A stretch of 64,000 nt of DNA, from the NCBI GenBank assembly GCA_009763385.1, contig CM019825.1, positions 115,191,131 through 115,255,130 on the forward strand, given 5' to 3'. The notes beneath the pieces were generated by a model. It was not told the origin of the DNA and did no database searches. It worked only from the letters and a program-made list of their open reading frames with translations. This DNA is from Coix lacryma-jobi var. lacryma-jobi. Taxonomy: Eukaryota > Streptophyta > Magnoliopsida > Poales > Poaceae. A program made the translations under genes and the position numbers. This document shows positions 21,045 through 31,724 of this stretch, one piece after another (position 1 is the first letter of the stretch; each line of letters opens with the position of its first letter).

Positions 21045-23162
21045 CTACTGGTGCCTAGCACCGAACAAGTCTACACCTCTGATAAGGGCTTCGGCAGCAG
21101 GCTCGGCTTCTTCCTCCAGACGCTCCATCTCAGCCTCCGACGTGTTCGCCGCAAAGCCTGCGCCCAGCCTCGACATCTCCATCCGCGGATAATGCGAACG
21201 AAGAATGGCAAGGCCATGAGCAGCCACACTTTGTGTCGCCGCCTTGGTGTACGCTTGGAAGCACCCCCACAGGCCACGCGCCTTCTAGACGACATGGTCA
21301 CCGATTCGCCGCTCCTTCTCCGGCGGGAAGAAAGGCTCCTCATCAATGCACTGCACCAACGGGGCCACCTCCTCCGCCAACGACCAGAAGCGCTCGTGGT
21401 AACCATCAATACGCCATTGTAGATCTGCAAATTGCATTTTCATGTTTTCCCGGTAAACTGCAAACGCCAAAGCAAAGGGTAAGACGCCAACCACCTGCGA
21501 TCACGGTTCACCAAGGAAACTTACCGGCGTGCATGGCCTGCCACTTGCGCAACTCCTCGTTGGACTTCGCCTTCTCCTCGGCCAGGAGACGCTTCTCCTC
21601 GTCCACCTGCATCGCCTCTGCGAAGATAACACCAAGATTCAAGACTCCGACCAGATGGCGTACTAAGCAAGAGGAAGTACATCATCGTCAACTTACGTGC
21701 GACAAACTCGTCGGCCTTATCGGCCCGCAGCTGAAGCTGGAAGTTCTCCTGCCCCTGCTGCTGGATGATCTCCTCAAGCTGCTGAGAACGCGCGTGGGCA
21801 TCCTCCAGATGCGCCTCCAAGCCAGCGAACTGGCCCTCGACGCGCTTTACATCCGCCCGAAGCCGCTCGTTCTCTTCGGCCATCGGCGCCATCCGGTCAA
21901 GGGCGAGCTTACGCTCCTCCCCGACCTTCAACAGATACTGCTGGGGAATGACGACCAGAATGAACAAAAGCTGTTTAAAGGTAAACAATATCAGGTAAAC
22001 ATGAATAGCTGGATCTTCTCCAGCAACTTCGACGCATCTACGATCACGGCGTCCGTCGCCGCGCTAGCCGCCTCGTCATCAACTTCGACGACCTCGTCGC
22101 CATCAACGCGGAAATGACGCACAGGACGCCGATGTGGGTCCTCCTCCAGACGCTCGATCTCCGGCGAGGCAGGCGGCGCCACCTTCATCTTCGTCCCCTG
22201 GGCGTGACGACCCAGGGACCCGGCAACCGGAGCAGCAGCACTCCCCGCCGCGATGCCTCCTCCAGAACTTCCCCCAGGCGTTGGGGGCGCTCGCCGCTCC
22301 GTCTCTTGAGGCTCGGAGACTTCCGATGCCTCCGGCTGCTCCACCTCCCGAGGCTCGGGGACTGCAGATGCCTCGACGTCCACCGCCTCCTCTGATGCCC
22401 CCTCCGGCGCGGCCGACCCTGCCGACCCGCCAATGTCCGCCCCCACCGGAGGGCTTGTCTCCCTCCGACCACCGCCCTTGGCGTCCGCCGCCTTCCCGAC
22501 ATCAACCGACCTGTGACATGCCCGGTAACACCGTCGTTATAACATGTCGACCAGGTTAAGCTAACAACAAGATGTGCAGGAAATACTTACAGGCCTGACA
22601 CCTTCTTCTCCCGCGAAAAGCGGCGAGAGTGCGGACGCGTGCCGCCGCCCGCGGACTGCTCCTGCGGCTTAGGCGCACCGGCCGCTACACCCGAAGACTT
22701 TCGTGCCTCCGGTGCTCGCTCCGGCGCCCGCGCCACTTTCGGCGTCGGCTTCGCCTTCGCCTTCGCCGCTCCGCCTCCGCGCCCCGCCGAGGACCCTTGC
22801 CCGAAACGGGCACTCAGCGGGACCTCGTCTTCGCTGTCAGACGCGTCGTCTGACCAGTCGAAGACCACGCGGCGGCGCTTCGCCGCCTCTTCATCAATGG
22901 TGAAGGCGCCGCCGGTCTCCAGCGACACCTTCTTCTTCTTCTTCGCAGGGGAGGCCGTGCGTTTTCCTTTCGGGTCCTCGCGCGCCCTTCGCCTGCTCGA
23001 CCGGGGCTCGGGTACTCGGCTCCCCTCCACCTCGCTGCTCCCGATCTCCTCCGCGTCGACCTCCGCCGCGCCGCGACCACCGTCGTCGACGTCCTCACGT
23101 GGCGGATCAACGCTTTTCGACCATGCCTTCAATGGCGCTCGCGATGTGAACGCCTCCCGACC
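21045..23162 (-). CDS. Tat antisense gene, downstream exons (low-complexity and coiled-coil)
   Basis: Minus-strand exon 2 runs about 23162-22591 (acceptor GTTGACACAG, donor GGCCT|GTAAGTAT). It encodes an Arg/Lys/Ala/Pro-rich segment with AKKKKKVSLETG and an acidic DDASDSEDEVPL. Exon 3 begins near 22510 (acceptor ATGTCACAG) and is Glu/Pro/Ser-rich, ending near 22000. The next open stretch (about 21970-21690) is coiled-coil: ENERLRADVKRVEGQFAGLE and QQLEEIIQQQGQENFQLQLR. More coding-like sequence continues to about 21045 (EAEMERLEEEAEPAAEALI). The later boundaries are uncertain. Gene layout matches 5365-8292: globular exon 1, low-complexity middle, coiled-coil end. Confidence 0.55.
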
Positions 23163-23236
23163 CTGTGTCAACACTCCACAACACTAAGTATCTACTTGCG
23201 CATTTTAACAAGCACACGCAGGGCAACGATACTAAC

Positions 23237-24175
23237 ATTCGGCGGAGGGTACTCCAATGAGTACGACCTCCGCGAATACTCCAGATTCTTTCTCTTCTGC
23301 AGGTCGAAGAGCGCCTCGACCCGCAGGAACACCTGCTCCGCCGTCAGGGCCTCCGGTGCCTCCCGCGTCCGGTCATCCGCGTCCCCGGCATACTCATACG
23401 CCGGGTGCACCCTCTCCTTGCAGGGCTGGCAGCGCCGCTTGATGAAGTTTGACGCCACCAGCACCCCGTCGAAACAACGCTTGTCGACCAGCTTTAGGAG
23501 CTCCTCCACCTCCTCCATCGCCGTCGCGCCGGGACGCTCCGACCACGACGGTAACGCCACCGGCTTGAACGCCGGGTCGCACGGCGGCCTCGACGCCTCA
23601 TGATGGATGTAGAACCACTTGGGCTTGTACTCCATCGCCTTTGAGGGCAGCGGCATCGCAATGTACTTCTCCGCCATCCCGTCCCGCAGCTGGAGGTACA
23701 CCAACCCGACGATGTCCGACGCTCCAGTGTCATTGATCTTCAGGCGGAAGAAGTGGCGGAAGAGGTCGAAATGGGGCTCGATGCCCAGGTACGCCTTGCA
23801 GTAGTGGATGAAGACCGCGATGTGCAGCATGGTGTTCGGCGTCAGGTTGCACAGCGCGACATGGTAGTACTCCAGCAGTCCAAGGAGGAAGGGGTGCACA
23901 GGAACACCGAACCCGCACCTGAAGAAGGCTTCGAAGACGACGAGCTCCGAAGTATTTGGCGTTGGCCAATCCTCCAAGTAGGCCTCCCTCCAGCCGCCGG
24001 TGACGCTATCCAGGAGCAGGCCGGCAAAGATCAACTCCTCCAGATTCGCCCGACGGAGAATGCTCCGCTTCCACCCGCGTGCCCAGACCAGAACCTCAAC
24101 GCGGTCATCAGACTCCGTCTTCGTCGACTTCTTCGCCTTCGCCGCCGCACCACGAGCGCGCTTCCTGCCAGCCAT
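23237..24175 (-). CDS. Tat antisense gene, exon 1: putative gypsy-type transposon domain (PF04195-like)
   Basis: Starts MAGRKRARGAAAKAKKSTKT, a basic likely nuclear-localising head. It then shows the family pattern: RRANLEELIFAGLL, PNTSELVVFEAFFRCGFGVP, FLLGLLEYYHVALCNLTPN, HIAVFIHYCKAYLGIEPHFD and KWFYIHHEASRPP. It lines up with the protein at 7357-8292 along its whole length, though sequence identity is low. Exon 1 ends at a donor-like CCGAAT|GTTAGT at 23237, just after the shared PPPN/PPPE. The ATG at 24175 is preceded 150 bases upstream by a TATA box (24325-24335). The frame is intact although the host element's gag-pol is badly decayed. Confidence 0.75.
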
Positions 24176-24644
24176 TGCAGCGACTAGTGAGGATGTGGAT
24201 CTAGATCTGTGGCTACAGTGCTCCCGCGCTCAAAGTCACTCGTGCGCAAGAAGGAAGTGGAGAAGACGAAGGCAATGAGGCGCAAGCAAATGAAGCAGGT
24301 GGGGAACCACCGCCGCTCGCCTCGCCTTTTATATGATGCGGCCCGACCCTCCGCCTCCAGGGTTCCTGGGAACCCGTGCCCACCATTCCCACGACCGCCA
24401 TGTCGCCTACGACAACCGCACGCGCGCACTCAACTCTGCATCCGCCTTAATGGGCCGCTGGGCCACCGGTTTGCAAAACGGTCTGCCCGTTCGACTTCAT
24501 CATTTACTTGGTTTCAATTATTTTGTGCTGATAAATACGATACTAACGCACGGGGACTGACTTCACCCGTTAGTACTCATATTCGTTTCAGGGATACAGT
24601 CAACTAGGCAGTTCTTGGTCGGTACTACAGTAAAACCGGGGGAC
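24176..24644 (+). other. Tat non-coding region upstream of 3' LTR, with polypurine tract
   Basis: Holds the antisense promoter and, at its right end, AAAACCGGGGGACTG directly before the LTR; AAAACCGGGGGA is the likely polypurine tract. No gene on the plus strand. Confidence 0.6.
24325..24335 (-). promoter_or_regulatory. Candidate TATA box of the Tat antisense gene
   Basis: CATATAAAAGG on the minus strand, 150 bases upstream of the ATG at 24175, in an otherwise GC-rich setting. It would start the antisense transcript inside the element, independent of the LTR. Confidence 0.55.
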
Positions 24645-25733
24645 TGTAGACCCTCAACTCTGAACTCGAGGACTCTCCCCTCATATTTTTGCTAATCCAC
24701 TTTCTTTGGCCCTGCTACAAGAACCATGCTGCTTCCTACAGCAGGCCCGGGGACTACGTGTACACACGTCATTTTTCTTTCTGTAAAATGACTCTGTTTC
24801 ATACAGAACAATTACAAGCTCGGCACCACGTGCCTACAACACCTACTTCCAAGCTCGGGGACTAAGTGGATACACTTCACCTAGCGGTGAATGTATTGTT
24901 CATTTTTTCTTTCTTCGCAGCTTGATGGGCTAGCGAGGACTTCAACCGACGTACCGTCAGCCTTTCGGTCCGGCTAGATCCTAAGTGGATACACTTCACC
25001 AGATGAAAGATCTTCAAATTTTTTCTTGCAGTACATTGCATCCTTTTTTGCAGAACGACGCAGAATACTCTGCACGGCTGCACTTCGGTTACAGCTCCGA
25101 CTGCACGTCCGCAACCAGCTTAACCTGGTTGGAAGACTGCGACAAGTGCACCCGCGACCAGGCAGCCTGGTCGGAAGACGCCTTCATCGACATGCGACCA
25201 GGCCTGGCCTGCTCGGAAGACTTCGCGACGCCCCGCATAATGGATGCAACGTGCTCGGGGACTAGCTGTGGGGATATCACACCCATATACCCCCATGGCA
25301 CGACTTGGGCTCTCCTACGGAATACGGCCCAACCGGAAGACCTTGCGGCCCGCGACCAGGCTCTCGCGGCCGCCAAGGACTCTCATGATGGCTTGCTCGA
25401 CAAGGAAGATCCAAATAGATAGACCCGGATTCCTTGCCAAAAGGAACCGATTGTAATCTGTTAGGATTCGGCAAGTTGTAACCCTGCTCCCCGACTATAC
25501 AAGGTGAGCAGGGATCCCCTCCAAAACTCACGTCATATTCCAATCCAGCAATACAAACCAGCCACCAGAATATAGAACGTAGGGTATTACGGCGACTTGC
25601 CGGCCCGAACCTGTCGAAATCGCCGTCTCTCGTCCCTGTGTTTACGCTTTGCAGACGTCTCGCATGCCTCTGCCGCTCAATCTACTACCATGGGCATACC
25701 CCTCGGTAGACTATCGACCATATTTCGTCGACA
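24645..25733 (+). repeat. 3' LTR of Tat element (about 1089 bases)
   Basis: Runs from TGTAGACCC to ...CGTCGACA, with TG...CA ends and a polypurine tract just upstream. CTCGGGGACTA-like motifs recur inside (near 24747, 24853 and 25254), echoing the polypurine tract. TATACAAG at 25496-25503 is a candidate TATA box. Beyond 25733 the sequence returns to the Tekay-like LTR. The partner 5' LTR is absent, so ends are from motif logic only. Confidence 0.7.
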
Positions 25734-26830
25734 GGTTGTGCGGACTGTGTTACTGTAGCGTGGGTCTATTTTAATTCTTTCCTCTCCCATGTTTGGTTAC
25801 GACCCACTTGCTATACACTCAATCCCGATAGTGCTTCGTGCGGATGGTCCTCACCAGATTTGTTTCCCGGGAAAAAGCCATGACAAGTTTTTGGAGAATT
25901 TCTTTCCTAATTTGGCAAGTTTTTGGAAACTTTCGGTCAAACTCCAATATTGCAAATACTGCTCAAACGGACCCCGATTTCGGTGAAACAAATTTTGTTG
26001 TCGCCGTCTCGCCGAGTACTCCGACTTTCGTTACAGGCGCTCAGTCAAATTCCCAATCGTTTGCCCGGTAATGATCATCGACGGCAGCTTCGCGGTGACC
26101 AAAATTCCAATTTCGCAGTACAGACTTAACCCAATTCCGGAGCCGGAAAACTGCACCGTACTCCATCTTGCGAGCTTATTTTCGCTATTTTTGGCACCGA
26201 TCCAGGTCTCGGCCATAAAACAAAATTTGTTCCTCTCGATCTGTACTACAACTTTTGTTTAAGGCGCACTGACAAGTGAACAACCAAAAATACCGTTCAA
26301 CGCTGGTCAAAGCAGTAACCCGGTAAGATCCGAATTAGGGTTTCTCCTCGGTCGGAATATTTTTCGGTCATCTGCTCAACACGGAACTTTCATAACTTTT
26401 GATCGTGAGTCTATATACAGTTGATTGGGCATAATTGCAACACTTGATTAGACCCAAATGATTTTCTTCAGTTAATCAGCCAGAACAGGCAAAGCTGCGA
26501 CTCGTCATTTCATGTGACTTTTTGATTCCAAACTTTACGAAATTTTTTCACCAGTTACTATAAACAGGAATGGAGGTGGGTCACCTGAAAAATCCATGTT
26601 TAGCATAAATCCTGAATATTCATAATTTGACAATCATTGTTATCTGGCTACATTAATTATTTCCCGAATAATTCAAACGAAGGTTCTGCCTCTGAGATCG
26701 ATCCTGACACTTCGGTCATCACTGACTAACCTTGAATTTAGTTATTCATCGTCACTTGATATATCATATCTATGCTCAACTAACTGCTCAACTAACCGCT
26801 CAACTGACGGCGAACACCTGGGGTGTTACA
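25734..26830 (-). repeat. 5' LTR of Tekay-like element, 5' segment
   Basis: Begins (minus strand) TGTAACACCCC at 26830. The first bases form a hairpin, AACACC-CCA-GGTGTT (26814-26828), comparable to the hairpin at the start of the young Tekay LTRs. The rest is U3-like with no gene; its three small plus-strand frames are not coding. Confidence 0.65.
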
Positions 26831-26832
26831 GG

Positions 26833-28474
26833 CGCGCCTTCATCGCCTCCATCAGCGACATTGAGAAGAGCTCCGACGACGACTCTAGTGACGATGGGTC
26901 CGAGCACAAGTCTGAAGAACGCTTCATTGGACTCTGCTTCTTCGACAAGTCCTCCAAGGGCTTCTGCACCATGGCATTGGATGAGGAGGACTGCAAGTGT
27001 CAGGACAAGGACACCGACACCGACGACGACGACGCTTCTGAGGTATCATCCTCTTCTCTTGTTGATCGTCTTACCGGTGATCGTGACGCCTTAGGTGACA
27101 TAGTCCTCGGTCAAGACAAGCAACTTAAGCGTGCCATTAGAGAACACAACGAGTTCAAGGCCAAAATGGTAGAGACGCTTAAGGAGCTTGAGAGTGCTAG
27201 GACCGAGGTGAAGGTGACCAAGGAGGAGGAGTGTGATGAGTGCACGATGCATATGACCAACTTTGCCACCATGCAAACCAAGTATGCCTCTTTGATCGAG
27301 GTGTATGATGAGCTGAAAAGTAGGCTAGACTTGTTTGGTGAGTGCAAAGTTTGTGTCTCCCTGAGGAAGGAGCTAGATGAAGTGAAGGCAAGGTCTTCTT
27401 TGCTGGGTGTATGCAAGTCCTATCCAGGCTTGCGAACTGAGTTGGCAGAAGTTAGTGCCAAGCTTGCTGAAGCCATGAAGGCCAGCTCAGTTAGCACCTT
27501 GTCCGCTCCGTGTGAGCGATGCGCAGCGATGGAGCTTGAGATTGCCAACTGTCGGCATGACAGGATGCAAACCGAGGAGGAAAACACATACCTTCGGTCC
27601 ATCCTAAGTTGGGTGTCATGCAGTGAGCCATAGTTGGGCATGATGATCAGTCAGTTCAAGATGGGAACTGACTGTTCGGGAGTAGGCTTTGCTTCAGATG
27701 GGAAGGGCGCTAACATCTTTGGCAAGATCGGTGAGTTTAGCGGAGTGAATCCAAGTGAGAAGCCATCCGCTATCCCTAAACTTACCAAGATCACCCCACC
27801 TGAGCCTCCCAAGCCTGTCACCAAGGATGGCATCCTTGATGAACCTCCCAAGGATCCACCTCGCAAGCAAGTGTGGGTTCCCAAACCTAACCATCTTAGG
27901 AACACACTTGACACCCTTCCTAGCATCTCTAGTGATCCCCTTTCGAAGGGCAAGCAACCAGCTAGAGTGAACAACCCTCGCAACCATAGGAACCAACAAC
28001 CCAAGAGAGTGGTGGGGTTCGAGTGTGAGTACTATCACAGCGAGGGTCACCTAGCTGAGTTTTGCTTTCGGAGGAAGAGAGAGGCTAGGAAGGAGTTGGA
28101 ACTGAACAACCAGGCCAGGCACCACCCATTCCATGGTGTGCAAGGTTAGGGTGTTCAGAGGCAGAGCGCTAGACCTAGAGGTGCACTCCCTCAGGTTGCT
28201 AGGCCCCAGGCAGCCAGACCACGAGGTGGTGGTCGTGCCCGTCGTGGTTCTGGTCGTCCTCAATACGATCATGAGCCAGGTGTAAGAGGCTTCGCTGCAC
28301 CGTCCCATAGCGGACCACCGTTTCAGTTTGGTGGTGATCGCTATCCACCCATGGGACAAGGACAGTTTGGTGTTTCTTCTAACACTTTTTCCGGGCCTAT
28401 GACACATCACTGGTATCCTTCTCAGTATACTAACCCCAGTGTTGTGCCATACGCTTATTTCCTGCCTTTCTATT
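26833..28474 (+). pseudogene. gag: Copia gag, C-terminal part, with nonsense codons
   Basis: Open from the left junction: RAFIASISDIEKSSDDDSSD, GLCFFDKSSKGFCTMALDEE, then a long coiled-coil (AIREHNEFKAKMVETLKELE onward) with repeated Cys pairs, then EENTYLRSILSWVSCSEP and, after an in-frame TAG at 27631-27633, LGMMISQFKMG. A second TAG is at 28147-28149. The knuckle reads CEYYHSEGHLAEFC: the second Cys of C-x2-C is Tyr, so zinc binding is probably lost. Gly/Arg-rich and Pro/Tyr-rich tails follow (ARPRGGGRARRGSG). The frame closes near 28474, where a shift is needed for protease. Confidence 0.8.
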
Positions 28475-28981
28475 GATGCAGGAACTTCGGTTGGAGAACA
28501 TGTGGCTCATGGATTCCGAGTGCTCGCGCCACATGACCGGAAGGAAGGAATGGTTCTCCAGCCTAGACCCCGTGGTGCACAAGGAGTACACCACTTTTGG
28601 GGATAGTGGTAGAGGTAAGGTTGTTTCTCATGGAGCTATTCGGCTCAATGAGAACTTCGTGCTCAAGGATGTTGCTTTGGTTTCTAACTTGCATATCAAT
28701 TTGCTTTCGGTTTCGCAACTCCTTGAAGACAATTTTGAAGTGCGTTTTAAGAAAGGCCTTAGTCGAGTTTTGGGTTCTCGGGGAGACCTTGTTTGTTGGG
28801 TCATCCCATTTGGCCGTGTTTTTAGAGCCGATTTTTCTCGTTCTTTTGGCTCTGCTAGATGTTTGTTGGCTGGTCCTTCTGATTATTTGTGGAAGTGGCA
28901 TAGGAGGCTCGGTCATTTGAGTTTTGACTTGCTTGCAAGACTCAGCTCACTTGGCCTAATCCTAGGATTGCCCAAGCTTAA
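28460..28981 (+). pseudogene. pol: Copia protease and pre-integrase, interrupted by Tat insertion
   Basis: The minus-one-type shift near 28460-28475 leads to LENMWLMDSECSRHMTG: the protease active site is normally D-S-G-C/A, so Gly to Glu makes it probably inactive. KDVALVSNLHINLLSVSQLL and the pre-integrase LWKWHRRLGHLSFDLLARLS follow, then LPKLN, where the frame meets the Tat LTR at 28982. The frame running on to 29057 is part Tat. Confidence 0.85.
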
Positions 28982-29388
28982 TGACGGACCAGGATGTCAG
29001 AGATATCATCAGAAGATAAATACTCCGACTAATCATGGACGGCACGAGAGATCCTAGGGCGTGACATAAAGTCTACCCGGATTAGGACTCTTATTGTAAC
29101 TTAGTCGAGTTCTTAAAGGAAGTCTCTATTGTAATCGACTAGGACTCGGGATACGCCGTACTTCACCCGGATATATAAGGGGAAGTAGGCGTCGACCCCT
29201 ATCATTGAATCTTGAATCATAACATAAGGCTCGCACCGCACTGGACGTAAGGTATTACGCTATTAAGCGGCCTGAACCAGTATAAACCGCTGTCCTTGTG
29301 TACTCGTCGGGTTCTACGAACGCCGATCCCCACCGAACAAACCGTTTGAGATCCCTCAAGACGAGTTGCCGGTTAACAAACACCGACA
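28982..29388 (+). repeat. 5' LTR of Tat element (407 bases)
   Basis: TGACGGACC to ...CACCGACA, next to a primer-binding site. It carries TATATAAGG at 29172-29180. It differs from 9860-10288 by scattered substitutions and a roughly 20-base length difference near the middle. Confidence 0.9.
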
Positions 29389-29390
29389 GC

Positions 29391-29408
29391 TGGCGCGCCA
29401 GGTAGGGG
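29391..29408 (+). promoter_or_regulatory. Primer-binding site, tRNA-Arg (CCU) type
   Basis: TGGCGCGCCAGGTAGGGG, two bases after the LTR. It is the exact reverse complement of the 3' end of plant tRNA-Arg(CCU) with CCA added, as I recall that tRNA, and is the usual site in grass Tat elements. Confidence 0.85.
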
Positions 29409-29713
29409 CTCTCGGCGATTCGACGATTAAGAGCTCGACGAACCACGTCAACATGTTCTCAGCGGGATCAATTTTTGTTTTTGGCTCATGGACTTGCATC
29501 GCGGATGATCAAGGGAAGCTGCATCGATGACTTCACATCGGATCAGAAACACAAGCCACGCCAAAGATTGATCATCTCACCCGGAACCTAGCAAACCTCG
29601 CAATCCAAGATCCGCAAGAATCTGAGGACCAAGCTGAAGCATCCGACTCCTACTCGGGCTCAAACTCTGAGACCAAAAAGGACTCGAACACCAGACATGG
29701 CATTACCTTTGGA
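29409..29713 (+). other. Tat leader before gag
   Basis: Untranslated leader between primer-binding site and gag. No open frame of note seen. Confidence 0.5.
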
Positions 29714-31724
29714 TTGCGGAACTCAGCTGAAAATTTTCAAGACTTGATTGATGCAAAGTTCAAAGAGTTTCAACAGATCCCCTTGAACGGGGCCCAACAG
29801 GGACTCGTTTTCAGCTCAACTGAGGAAGGTAACATTGTCCATTGGCCAACACACTCAGCTCTGGCTAGGCTGGTTGGCACAATCGACCAGCAACTTCCAT
29901 TCCAATATGGACATCAGCTCCCCTCTGAGGAACACGACACCTCAACAGAACTAATCTCCAGTACCTCTACTTTGGAGTCGGTGACACCGGGATCAACAAA
30001 CCAGGGTTACACTCGGGAGGTCTTCATGGCAGGACACCAGTCATCTCTACGACCTCCAACTCCTTCAGATGTCCTCCGAGATGACGAAACCTTGAGTATG
30101 ATATCCGATAACGACCCAGAAGGACACGGAGAAACCGAGTTAATGAAGGCAAAAAGAGTACGAAGAAAGCAGGCCAAAGATGCTCGCAGAAGACGGGCAA
30201 CTCATCGAAAGGAGGCCATGGAACGCTACCAAGTACGGCTTGAAGAATATAACACCCGTAGGCATTTGGAAGATGAAGCCGAGCGCCAAGCTCGTCGAGA
30301 CAAGGACCACGAAATTCAGTCCCATGAGGATCACGATCGACGACGAGCCGACTGCTCGTGCAACCTCGAGCCAGAATTCATGAGGGTAGCTGGTCACAAA
30401 GTGTACCAGACACCCTACCAAAACATCTTGGCCTTAGCCACGGAGTTGGGATCCAAGGACAACCGCACCGCTGATGAAGAACGATGATTGATCATGCTTC
30501 AGACTACCGTGCTACAGCTCAGAGGTCGAAACCTCGAGTCCCTAGCTGACGAACAAGCTTCGTCTCACCCCAGCCAAAGGCGACCTGTTCATGAGCGGCT
30601 CGGCCGGGCTCCAGCAAGGAGTCGTCTAGGAAACCGAGTACCTAATCAAGCCGAAGGAGGAGCCGAATCCTCATACCAAGGAGTCAATATTCTAGCATCC
30701 GACGCTGTCGATCGCTTTCCATGTTTTTCCATGAGGCTTCGAGCAATCCCGTTCCCTCAAAAGTTCAAACCCGGGAACTACTCAAAATACGACGGGAAGA
30801 TAGAACCCAATCGGTGGCTCAGGCTGTATGCTCAAGCAGTTGAGTTAGCAGGAGGAAGCAATGATGTTAAGGCACTATTTCTCCCCATGGCTCTAGAGAC
30901 AATGGCCCTTGCATGGTTTGACAGGCTTAAGCCCGAATCCATCGACTCCTAGGAACAGCTTCACCGCATCTTCATAGAGAACTTTGCGGGCGTCCCGAAA
31001 CGATCGGACCCTCGATCCAAGCTTAGAACCTGTAAGCAGCAAAAAAATGAGACAATGCGGGAGTACTACAGACGCTTCTCCGAAATCCGCTCCACAGTCT
31101 CTGATATAACAGACAGAGAAGTAATTGACCTCTTTGGCAACGGAATTTGCAAAAGGTACAATTACAAGGATTTCATCAAGCATGACCCGACCACCGCTGA
31201 CGAGTTTCATCGGGCAATAAACTCCATGATGGCGACAGAGGAACGCACACAGGAGCGCTTTCCCGAAAGAAACACGCATGGTGATCGAGGAAATAATCAA
31301 AGAGGAAACCAGACTGCTCAGCAAAATACCTGCAAGCGGACAGGAGACAATACTATTGCAGCCATGGAACCTCAGAAAAAGGGGAACAAGCCCTTCAGCT
31401 TTGACGACCTCCTCGACAGCCCATGCCTTTTCCAACCAAAAGGAGGACACCAGGCTAGGCACTGTCGACAACTCAAAGAGAGAGGTTTGAACTCTGACTT
31501 CAACAAAAACAAAAGAGACAAGGGGAAGAAAGTAGCCGAAGACCCTCCACAAGACGTAGGCAATTTCCAACACCCCAAAGGTACCATCAATGTCATATTC
31601 GGGGGAGTAACCACCAGTGACAATAAGCGCTTGCAGAAGCTCTCCCAACGGGAAATTATGTCTACCGAACCAGCTACCCCTAGATACCTCGATTGGTCTG
31701 AGCATCCGATCAATTTCTCCCAGG
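29714..31724 (+). pseudogene. gag: Tat gag, two in-frame stops, interrupted by insertion
   Basis: A single reading frame runs 29714-31724 with TGA at 30485-30487 and TAG at 30950-30952. The N-terminal part is a charged region (KAKRVRRKQAKDARRRRATH and DRRRADCSCNLEPEFMR). The gag domain proper starts FSMRLRAIPFPQKFKPGNYS and GKIEPNRWLRLYAQAVELAG, with LPMALETMALAWFDRLKPES before the second stop and FIENFAGVP, TMREYYRRFSEIRS and VIDLFGNGI after it. A zinc-finger-like PCLFQPKGGHQARHCRQL follows near 31420-31480, then protease-side linker INVIFGGV. The frame ends where the Athila-like LTR begins. Confidence 0.85.

Larger units (their letters stand above)
15265..25733 (+). mobile_element. Tat-type Ty3-gypsy element, 5'-truncated, with antisense gene
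   Basis: Order on plus: partial gag, protease, reverse transcriptase, RNase H, a second (archaeal-type) RNase H as typical of Tat, integrase, minisatellite and repeat zone, antisense gene (minus), polypurine tract, 3' LTR. It sits inside the Tekay-like LTR. The 5' LTR, primer-binding site and start of gag are missing, so the left edge near 15265 is approximate. The LTR (1089 bases) differs from that of the other Tat family here. GGTTG follows the 3' LTR as a possible target duplication. Confidence 0.85.
10289..26830 (-). mobile_element. Tekay-like Ty3-gypsy element: leader, PBS and split 5' LTR
   Basis: Minus-strand order: LTR start TGTAACACCC at 26830, LTR end ...TGTCACA at 12204, primer-binding site, then leader down to 10289. 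The LTR is interrupted by a Tat element (15265-25733). The last 130 bases of the LTR and the leader match the young Tekay element at 48272-64000: shared stretches include TCGAGATTTCCGGACTACCG, GAGAGCATGACC and TGGGCTGAAATGA...TGCAGGTAC. No coding region survives; the element is cut at 10289 by Tat sequence. Confidence 0.75.
26831..28981 (+). mobile_element. Ty1-copia element (SIRE/Maximus type), gag and protease fragment
   Basis: Bounded on the left by the Tekay-like LTR start and on the right by a Tat 5' LTR; both look like insertions into it. The order gag, protease and pre-integrase is that of a copia polyprotein. LTRs, integrase, reverse transcriptase and RNase H are not in this fragment. 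GGCGC (26831-26835) and CTTAA (28977-28981) are the expected target-site copies of the two inserts, with partners missing. Confidence 0.8.
28982..31724 (+). mobile_element. Tat/Retand-type Ty3-gypsy element, 5' part
   Basis: 5' LTR, primer-binding site, leader and a decayed gag, then broken at 31725 by an Athila-like element. The LTR is collinear with 9860-10288, so the two belong to one family, but this piece keeps the 5' end and the other the 3' end. The remainder of this copy must lie beyond the window. Confidence 0.85.

Noticed and set aside
29391..29408. Fragment of a tRNA gene
   Set aside because: It is only the reverse complement of the tRNA 3' end next to an LTR, so it is a primer-binding site.
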